This document shows positions 1-4,296 of a stretch of DNA of 5,594 nucleotides, piece by piece (within the stretch, counting starts at the first letter, position 1; every line of letters begins with the position of its first letter). The DNA lies in NCBI GenBank assembly GCA_008363265.1, contig RHKR01000189.1:1-5594 (forward strand). Direction: 5' to 3'. Origin of the DNA: Chlorobiota bacterium. Lineage in GTDB: Bacteria; Bacteroidota; Ignavibacteria; Ignavibacteriales; Ignavibacteriaceae. The notes beneath the pieces are model-generated. The model saw nothing but the letters and a program-made list of their open reading frames with translations. It was not told the DNA's origin and searched no databases. The translations under genes were made by a program, and so were the position numbers.

Positions 1-1
1 G

Positions 2-727
2 TGGATGGTTTCGCACTACTACCGCGTGGCAAAGAAAGCCGCGGAATATAAGATAATGGTTAACTCGCACGAGTCGCACAGACCCACGGGCCAGAGCCGT
101 ACATGGCCTAACTGGTTTGCCGCCGAGGCCGCCAGGGGAAACGAGTTTAACGCGTGGAGCAGGGGAAACCCGCCCGAGCATGAGACAATTCTCCCATTTA
201 CACGGTTGATGGGGGGCGCGATGGACTACACACCGGGCATCTTTCAGATAAAGATGGACTACTACACCCCCGGCAGCAAGTTCCAGGTGCACACAACCCT
301 GGTGAAGCAGTTGGCGCTTTATGTAACGATGTACAGTCCGCTTCAGATGGCGGCCGACCTTCCTGAGAACTATGACCGCTTCCCCGACGCGTTTCAGTTC
401 ATAAAGGATGTGGCGACCGATTGGGACGACACCAAAATTCTCTCAGCCGAACCGGGTGACTGGGTGCTGATAGCCAGGAAGGCAAAAGGGAAGAATGAGT
501 GGTATGTCGGCGGAATTACCGATGAGAACGACAGGATAATGGAGATCAATTTCGATTTCCTCCCGGCGGGGAAGACTTTCACCGCTACTTTTTACACCGA
601 TGCACCCGATGCGAGCTGGGACATTAACCCGATGAAGTACAGCATTGAGACCAAGAAAGTTGACTCGACCACAAAGATCAAGGTGAAGCTTGCCCGTTCG
701 GGCGGCGTTGCTGTTAGCGTGAAGTAG
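2..727 (+). CDS. Glycoside hydrolase family 97 (SusB-like alpha-glycosidase), C-terminal part; 5' end outside window
   Basis: GH97 enzymes hydrolyse alpha-glucosides or alpha-galactosides, usually in the periplasm. The open frame runs in from the left edge, so about 241 C-terminal residues of a protein usually 640-740 long are present. Counting from the Met at base 5, the segment around residues 19-51 (VNSHE, RPTG, RTWPN, ARGNEFNAW) matches the family's active-site region. Glu23, Glu41 and Glu47 have the same spacing as Glu508, Glu526 and Glu532 of Bacteroides SusB, which are a catalytic base/calcium ligand, a calcium ligand and the general acid. LPFTRLMGGAMDYTPGIF (residues 63-80) is another family hallmark. 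Residues from about 138 to the end form the C-terminal beta-sandwich. The residues that separate inverting from retaining members lie upstream, so mechanism and substrate cannot be decided. The Met at base 5 is internal, not a start. A hairpin terminator follows the stop. Confidence 0.93.
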   Translation, partial: WMVSHYYRVAKKAAEYKIMVNSHESHRPTGQSRTWPNWFAAEAARGNEFNAWSRGNPPEHETILPFTRLMGGAMDYTPGIFQIKMDYYTPGSKFQVHTTLVKQLALYVTMYSPLQMAADLPENYDRFPDAFQFIKDVATDWDDTKILSAEPGDWVLIARKAKGKNEWYVGGITDENDRIMEINFDFLPAGKTFTATFYTDAPDASWDINPMKYSIETKKVDSTTKIKVKLARSGGVAVSVK

Positions 728-742
728 GGGAGAGAAGGGTTT

Positions 743-790
743 GGCGTGTGGTCCACCCGGATCACACGCCGTTTTAATTTAATTTTTTTT
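743..790 (+). terminator. Rho-independent terminator of the GH97 gene
   Basis: The stem GGCGTGTG (743-750) pairs perfectly with CACACGCC (763-770) around a 12-nt loop. It is followed by a T-rich tract (771-790) that ends in eight T. It starts 16 nt after the GH97 stop. The tract overlaps the stop codon of the convergent esterase gene. In the other direction the hairpin is not followed by a T run, so it should act mainly on rightward transcription. Confidence 0.85.
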
Positions 791-1477
791 GTGCTGAAGC
801 AGCCACTTGTAGATTTCGGGGTTCGAGTAGGTCGCGTCCCACGCGTTATGGTGGCCCCCTTCGTAAGTTGTTAATATCGCCTCAATGCCGCATCTTTTTG
901 TAGCCTCTATCATTTTTATCGATTCAGATATCGGAACCACATCATCCTTGTCGCCATGAAAAGCCCATGTTGGCACTCCGCCCGCTTCGCAGATCCGGTG
1001 GGGGAGTCCGCCGCCGCAAACGGGGATGATGGCGGCGATCCTTTCGGGGGCTTCGAGAGCCATCGACCATGTACCGTAGCCTCCCATGCTGAGGCCCGTA
1101 ACATAGATCCGTGATCTATCGACACGGTACTCCTTTTCGATATGGTCGAGGAGGGCAACCAGTTCCTCGCCGCGCCACCACTTCTTTGGTTTGCATTGCG
1201 GTGCCACCACTATGAAGGGGAATTTTTCACCCTTTTCGATGTGCTTCGGCACGCCGTGGATCTTCACTTTGTTAAGATCGTCGCCCCGCTCGCCCGAGCC
1301 GTGAAGGAAGATAAGAAGCGGCCACTCCTCTTTTGAGGTTTCGTACCCGTCGGGGAGGTAGATCAGGTAGTCGTATGATACTTTTCTCTCAAGGGTGCCG
1401 TCGAATTTTTGTGGTTTCATTATCTGCGCGGTGATTGAGATTGACATTAAGAGTGTAAACAGAAGTATTGTTTTCAT
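779..1477 (-). CDS. Secreted alpha/beta-hydrolase esterase (predicted peptidase/CE1-like, COG4099 type)
   Basis: The 232-residue protein begins with a signal peptide (residues 1-18, cleavage probably after TAQ or nearby) and is therefore exported. The alpha/beta-hydrolase core is complete. The oxyanion region is HGSGERG (59-65). The nucleophile elbow is GLSMGG, with Ser130. The acid is Asp178 in HGDKDDVVP. The likely base is His210 in GGHHNAWD, followed by the WLL helix near the end. This pattern is typical of the compact 'predicted peptidase'/LpqC/CE1-like group, whose members include feruloyl and acetyl xylan esterases; substrate cannot be read from sequence. Start: ATG at 1477 has an AGGAAA Shine-Dalgarno (1484-1489) six bases upstream. 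It is convergent with the GH97 gene and separated from the Spy-like gene upstream by that gene's terminator, so it is probably transcribed alone. An accessory role in plant-polysaccharide breakdown beside GH97 is inference. Confidence 0.85.
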   Translation of the reverse strand: MKTILLFTLLMSISITAQIMKPQKFDGTLERKVSYDYLIYLPDGYETSKEEWPLLIFLHGSGERGDDLNKVKIHGVPKHIEKGEKFPFIVVAPQCKPKKWWRGEELVALLDHIEKEYRVDRSRIYVTGLSMGGYGTWSMALEAPERIAAIIPVCGGGLPHRICEAGGVPTWAFHGDKDDVVPISESIKMIEATKRCGIEAILTTYEGGHHNAWDATYSNPEIYKWLLQHKKN

Positions 1478-1483
1478 TGAAAA

Positions 1484-1510
1484 TTTCCTGATTAATACCC
1501 GGTAAAAATA
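1484..1510 (-). promoter_or_regulatory. Shine-Dalgarno and possible -7 element of the esterase gene
   Basis: On the minus strand, AGGAAA (1484-1489) is well placed for the ATG at 1477. Further upstream, TATTTTTA (1503-1510) resembles the Bacteroidetes -7 consensus TAnnTTTG with a mismatch at the last base, but no TTTG is seen at the expected -33. The ribosome site is credible; the promoter call is weak. Confidence 0.4.
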
Positions 1511-1540
1511 CGAAAAAGAGGGGGAACCCCGGGGGGATTT

Positions 1541-1577
1541 AAAATAAAAAACGGCCGCTCAGGAGCAGAGCGACCGT
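1541..1577 (-). terminator. Rho-independent terminator of the Spy-like gene
   Basis: Read on the minus strand, a 10-bp stem ACGGTCGCTC / GAGCGGCCGT (one G-T wobble, 7-nt loop) is followed by TTTTTATTTT. It lies about 30 nt after the TAA of the Spy-like gene and before the esterase gene, so it separates the two transcription units. Confidence 0.88.
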
Positions 1578-1605
1578 TCTTATCATCCGATCAGGAGGAT
1601 TTTTT

Positions 1606-2130
1606 TTATCTGTTCAAGCAGCGGCCGTCGCGGAAGCCTCTTCCGTTACCACGACCCATCCCTCTGCCGTATCCATCTTTGAAGCCTTTGTGGAAGCCCC
1701 TTCCATAGCCCATCCCTTTTCCGCCTTTGCCGGGTCTGTCAGCCTTGAATTTGTTCCAGACTGCCTTTTGGTCTTTATCGAGCAGGTCATAAACATCCAT
1801 CTGGTGGTTGGCCCTGGAAGTCTGAAGTGCTTCCCTTGCCTTGCCGAGTTTGGCTGTGAGGGCGAGGTATTCAGCCCTCGTGTAGTCACCCTTCGAAAGG
1901 AGCTGTTTCATTTCAAGCTGTGTTTTCTCCAGGTCGCTTCTCAGGTCGATCATCTTCTTCTGGTGCTCCAGCCTGAGGGCTTCTATCTTTGTTTCCTGGT
2001 CTTTTGTCAGTTTCAGATCATCGAGGCATTTACCCGGTCCGGGACAGCCGCCACCCGGTTGTGCCGAAACAACACCGGAAAGAAGCAATACCAGGCCAAG
2101 CATAAAGCTGATCATCGTGATTCGTTTCAT
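1606..2130 (-). CDS. Spy/CpxP-like periplasmic protein (LTxxQ / Metal_resist type) with Gly-Arg-rich tail
   Basis: The 174-residue exported protein has a signal peptide (1-23, VSA|Q), a Gly/Pro/Cys segment (24-35, CPGPGKC), a long helical core (about 36-130) and a Gly/Arg/Phe-rich basic tail (133-174). The core carries LKLTKDQ (39-45), the LTxxQ motif of Spy/CpxP, and a second degenerate copy DKDQKAVW (118-125). This is the two-motif layout of small periplasmic chaperones and of ZraP/CnrX-type metal sensors. His56-x3-Met60 and His109/Met111 could bind metal, and Cys29, Cys35 and Cys171 could bind metal or form disulfides. Start: ATG at 2130 is preferred because GGAGAG (2135-2140) sits four bases before it and residue 1 opens the signal peptide; an ATG at 2142 has no such site. 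The gene is divergent from an ECF sigma operon that encodes a related protein, so it is probably a target of that sigma factor. The family call is firm, the ligand unknown. Confidence 0.82.
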   Translation of the reverse strand: MKRITMISFMLGLVLLLSGVVSAQPGGGCPGPGKCLDDLKLTKDQETKIEALRLEHQKKMIDLRSDLEKTQLEMKQLLSKGDYTRAEYLALTAKLGKAREALQTSRANHQMDVYDLLDKDQKAVWNKFKADRPGKGGKGMGYGRGFHKGFKDGYGRGMGRGNGRGFRDGRCLNR

Positions 2131-2142
2131 TGTACTCTCCAT

Positions 2143-2317
2143 TTTTTGGTTAAGAATTTTTTCGCTTTCTGCAACTGTGACAGCACGCCGGGCGGGTTGG
2201 GTTTAAAGGGGCGGGAATATTTTTACGGGCACCAATTCACTCCTTATTTTCTTATATTTAGATTAAACCAAACGGAATATTTGGTTGTCAAACACGCAGA
2301 TCGAACAACAGAAATTA
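2143..2317. promoter_or_regulatory. Divergent regulatory region between the Spy-like gene and the ECF sigma operon
   Basis: This spacer must hold the promoters of both divergent units. On the plus strand TATTTTTA (2218-2225) resembles the Bacteroidetes -7 box and has TTGG (2197-2200) 17 nt upstream. TATATT (2253-2258) is another possible -10. A 7-bp inverted repeat, AACCAAA-N7-TTTGGTT (2266-2286), lies just before the sigma gene, and a third copy of TTTGGTT (2145-2151) lies next to the Spy-like start. These could be an operator or an ECF recognition element. None of the promoter calls is certain. Confidence 0.4.
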
Positions 2318-2902
2318 ATGAGCGACGAAGAATTAGTAAAAAAATTCCTTAATGGAGAGGAATCGGCATTCAACCAGCTGGCACGGAAGTATCAGCAGAA
2401 GATATACTGGCACGCGAGACGCCTGACCGGTAACCACTTCGATGCTGATGACATACTTCAGGAAGTGCTGATGGTGATGTACAGCAAGTTGAGGGACTAC
2501 AAGTTCGAGTCGTCGCTTTACACCTGGATATTTAAAATAACATACACGCGCTCGCTGAACCTGATAAACAAGAACAAACTGAAAAAGTTCTTCTCGATAG
2601 GGGATGAAGAGACGCCCGAGATCAGCGGGGATGAAGATGTGGCGCGAGATGTCGAGAACCGCGAAAAACTGAGACTGCTCGACAAGATATTAAAGGAGCT
2701 GCCGGTGAAGCAGAGAGAGGTTTTCATTATGCGACACTTCGACGAGTTGAGCTATGAAGAGATCTCGGAAATTACGGGGAAAAGCACCGGCGGACTGAAA
2801 GCAAACTATTTTCACGCTTTAAATAAAGTAACTTCTCTTATGGAGAGAGAGTATGGAAAAAAAGAAACGGATCTTCGAATACTTGGACGCCAGGCAGGGT
2901 AA
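2318..2902 (+). CDS. ECF-type RNA polymerase sigma factor (sigma-70 family)
   Basis: The 194-residue protein directs RNA polymerase to a stress regulon. Region 2 spans about residues 15-83, with DADDILQEVLMVMY (42-55) for core binding and -10 recognition and SSLYTWIFKITYTRSLNLINK (65-85) as regions 2.3-2.4. An acidic linker (about 95-115) follows. Region 4 (116-175) has LPVKQREVFIMRHFDELSYEEISEITG and the recognition helix ending GLKANYFHALNKV. There is no region 1.1 or 3, as expected for ECF factors. Start: ATG at 2318 gives the usual MSDEELVKKF opening; a TTG at 2285 would add 11 residues and neither has a strong Shine-Dalgarno. The last 17 codons overlap the start of the next gene by 50 nt, indicating translational coupling with the anti-sigma-like gene. 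The regulon is unknown; the operon itself and the divergent Spy-like gene are the natural candidates. Confidence 0.93.
   Translation: MSDEELVKKFLNGEESAFNQLARKYQQKIYWHARRLTGNHFDADDILQEVLMVMYSKLRDYKFESSLYTWIFKITYTRSLNLINKNKLKKFFSIGDEETPEISGDEDVARDVENREKLRLLDKILKELPVKQREVFIMRHFDELSYEEISEITGKSTGGLKANYFHALNKVTSLMEREYGKKETDLRILGRQAG
2842..2849 (+). promoter_or_regulatory. Shine-Dalgarno inside the sigma gene for the anti-sigma start
   Basis: GGAGAGAG lies just before the ATG at 2853, within the coding sequence of the sigma factor. This strong site fixes the anti-sigma start and so establishes the 50-nt gene overlap. Confidence 0.75.
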
Positions 2903-3557
2903 CACCGGCACTGACGCTTTCGAGGCGGATCTTAAAAACGATGATGCCCTATACGGCGAGTTCCTCGCGGTGAAGGAATCACTCGCGAAGTTTGACGCAC
3001 TTGCGGAAGTGGAGCCCGATAACGGCTACTTCGAGTCGGTGGTTCCCCGGTTCAGGGAGAAGCTTGAGGCGAAGAGGTCGCGCGCGTTCGCGCCCCTCTT
3101 CTGGAAGCTCGGCGGCGCCGTGGCTGTGCCCGCGCTGGCAGTAACGCTTTTCATTACTCAGCCGTGGACGGTTGAGAACCCTGTCCCAGTGGTGAACTCC
3201 CCGGTTACGGAAACGATTATCGCCAAAGTGGAGCCAAAAACTGTAACGGAACCAACAACAGCGGTAACTGCTCCGGTTGCCAGGGTGGCGAAAGCCGTGC
3301 CCGTTAGGCAGCAGTTGTTCATCGACAGTGACAAGGAAGAGCTCCTCCTTAACAGTGAAGACCTTACGGGGGATGGCACCCTTATCAGTTCACACAACAA
3401 ATTTGAAACGGTTTACTCTTCACTTCTTGGTCTGGATAAAGCCACTTTGGCTGATGCGGTTGATAAATACGGTTTCTCTAACGAAGAGATCGCCCAGAAC
3501 CTGAGTGATGAGGATATTCAAAAACTTTCTGAAACATTAACTCCGGTATCCAATTGA
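2853..3557 (+). CDS. Putative membrane-bound anti-sigma factor
   Basis: The 234-residue protein is assigned from its position and topology. The N-terminal part (1-80) is charged and helical, opening KRIFEYLDARQGN...AFEADLKNDDALYGEF. This resembles the start of Bacteroidota anti-sigma proteins that bind ECF factors in the cytoplasm. One hydrophobic segment (about 82-102) should cross the membrane, with basic KRSR (74-77) on the inner side. A Val/Thr/Pro-rich linker (107-152) then leads to an acidic, helical periplasmic domain (about 155-234, ending GLDKATLADAVDKYGFSNEEIAQNLSDEDIQKL). It has no cysteine, so it is not a zinc (HxxxCxxC) anti-sigma and cannot sense redox through thiols. The gene overlaps the sigma gene by 50 nt and nearly abuts the next. 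Release could come by proteolysis or by the partner encoded downstream; that is inference. No named family was recognised with certainty. Confidence 0.7.
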   Translation: MEKKKRIFEYLDARQGNTGTDAFEADLKNDDALYGEFLAVKESLAKFDALAEVEPDNGYFESVVPRFREKLEAKRSRAFAPLFWKLGGAVAVPALAVTLFITQPWTVENPVPVVNSPVTETIIAKVEPKTVTEPTTAVTAPVARVAKAVPVRQQLFIDSDKEELLLNSEDLTGDGTLISSHNKFETVYSSLLGLDKATLADAVDKYGFSNEEIAQNLSDEDIQKLSETLTPVSN

Positions 3558-3565
3558 GTACTACA

Positions 3566-4054
3566 ATGAGAACAGTGATCTTAATTTTCGCATTTTTTTT
3601 AATTCTTGATGTGAGTGGTTTCGCCCAGCCGGGCCCCGGTCCGGGTGGCGGTCGTGGCAAACACAAAAACCGTGGTGGTGAGCCCGGCAAGAAGATGGAG
3701 CAGCTTGAAAAGGTTAAACTTATTGAGTATATGAATCTCGATGAGGAGACCATGGTGAAGCTGTTCACCCGCAGGAACGAGCACCGTAAACTGATGGACA
3801 ATCGCAGCGACATGGCGGAAGACCTGATCGACAAGATGGAAAAACTTATCGATGATAACAAAGACGGCAGCAAAAATGCCGAGCTAACCGCGGCTATTGC
3901 AAAGTTCAACTCACACATGGAGGAAACACAAAGGCTGCAGCGGGGGTTTATTACATCCCTTTCTGACATCCTCACACCGGAGGCTCTTGCGAAATACATA
4001 GTATTCGAAAGAAATTTCCGGAAAGAATTAAGAGAATTGTTGCGAAAAGATTAG
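3566..4054 (+). CDS. Exported helical Spy/CnrX-like protein, probable sensor or modulator of the sigma/anti-sigma pair
   Basis: The 162-residue protein has a strong N-terminal hydrophobic segment (2-21, ending SGFAQ) that is a signal peptide or an anchor, then a Pro/Gly/basic stretch (22-43) and a highly charged helical core (44-162). The core recalls the Spy/CpxP/Metal_resist group: a weak first motif YMNLDEETM (55-63) and a second LTPEALAKY (136-144), close to the LTPEQxAKY form. His73-x3-Met77 and His117-Met118 are possible metal ligands. The mature start AQPGPGPGGG resembles AQPGGGCPGPG of the divergent Spy-like protein, suggesting shared ancestry. Start: ATG at 3566 opens the signal peptide. 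A TTG at 3554 overlaps the previous stop by 4 nt and would add four residues, so coupling is likely either way. As third gene of an ECF operon it could act like CnrX or CpxP; this is inference. Confidence 0.72.
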   Translation: MRTVILIFAFFLILDVSGFAQPGPGPGGGRGKHKNRGGEPGKKMEQLEKVKLIEYMNLDEETMVKLFTRRNEHRKLMDNRSDMAEDLIDKMEKLIDDNKDGSKNAELTAAIAKFNSHMEETQRLQRGFITSLSDILTPEALAKYIVFERNFRKELRELLRKD

Positions 4055-4060
4055 CTAACT

Positions 4061-4092
4061 CTTGCATGAAATTAAAAAAAACCTTAAATTTG
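4061..4092 (+). promoter_or_regulatory. Bacteroidetes-type promoter of the tRNA-Leu gene
   Basis: TAAATTTG (4085-4092) matches the Bacteroidetes -7 consensus TAnnTTTG exactly. CTTG (4061-4064) stands 20 nt upstream at the place of the -33 TTTG (three of four bases). Transcription would begin near 4099, just before the tRNA at 4106. No terminator is visible between the operon stop (4054) and this point. Confidence 0.55.
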
Positions 4093-4105
4093 TAGTCTAA
4101 TTTCT

Positions 4106-4190
<85 letters not shown>

Positions 4191-4198
4191 GAAATTAC

Positions 4199-4230
4199 AA
4201 AGGCTGCCTTGAAAGAGGCAGCCTTTTTTT
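4199..4230 (+). terminator. Rho-independent terminator after tRNA-Leu
   Basis: AGGCTGCCT (4201-4209) pairs perfectly with AGGCAGCCT (4216-4224) around a 6-nt loop (TGAAAG) and runs straight into a T tract (4224-4230). It ends the tRNA transcript and probably also read-through from the sigma operon. Confidence 0.93.
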
Positions 4231-4252
4231 GTTTATATCGAGCCAGATGGTT

Positions 4253-4269
4253 ATGTTATATTATAACAT
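4253..4269. promoter_or_regulatory. 17-bp palindrome upstream of the secreted-protein gene
   Basis: ATGTTATA-T-TATAACAT is a perfect 8-bp inverted repeat around one central base, 28 nt before the ATG at 4297. It overlaps a weak -7-like TATGTTAT (4252-4259) that has TTTG (4228-4231) 20 nt upstream. It could be an operator for a dimeric regulator; at this A/T content it could also arise by chance. It is too A/T-rich, and lacks a T run, to be a good terminator. Confidence 0.35.
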
Positions 4270-4296
4270 TAATTATTTTATCTGTCGGCGCAGGTT

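Noticed and set aside
1520..1536. G-quadruplex in the G-rich block
   Set aside because: Only two G runs are present on one strand (GGGGG and GGGGGG), while four are needed.
2131..2142. ATG at 2142 as the start of the Spy-like gene
   Set aside because: The four extra codons contain the GGAGAG Shine-Dalgarno of the ATG at 2130, and no ribosome site precedes 2142.
2285..2317. TTG at 2285 as the sigma-factor start
   Set aside because: The family opening MSDEEL begins at ATG 2318, and the extra residues are not typical of ECF factors. It is not excluded, since neither start has a good Shine-Dalgarno.
1690..2352. A 220-codon plus-strand open frame opposite the Spy-like gene
   Set aside because: It is antisense to a gene with a signal peptide, a recognisable family motif, a Shine-Dalgarno and a terminator. 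Its own translation has no family features, and it runs into the sigma gene in another frame.
2853..3557. Zinc-binding (ZAS) anti-sigma factor
   Set aside because: The protein has no cysteine and no HxxxCxxC motif.
3554..3565. TTG at 3554 as the start of the third operon gene
   Set aside because: It gives a neat 4-nt overlap, but only adds four polar residues before the signal peptide; ATG at 3566 is the simpler start. The alternative remains possible.
3478..3999. A 173-codon minus-strand open frame opposite the operon's third gene
   Set aside because: It has a Ser/Leu-rich, low-information translation typical of the reverse strand of a charged helical gene, and no credible start context.
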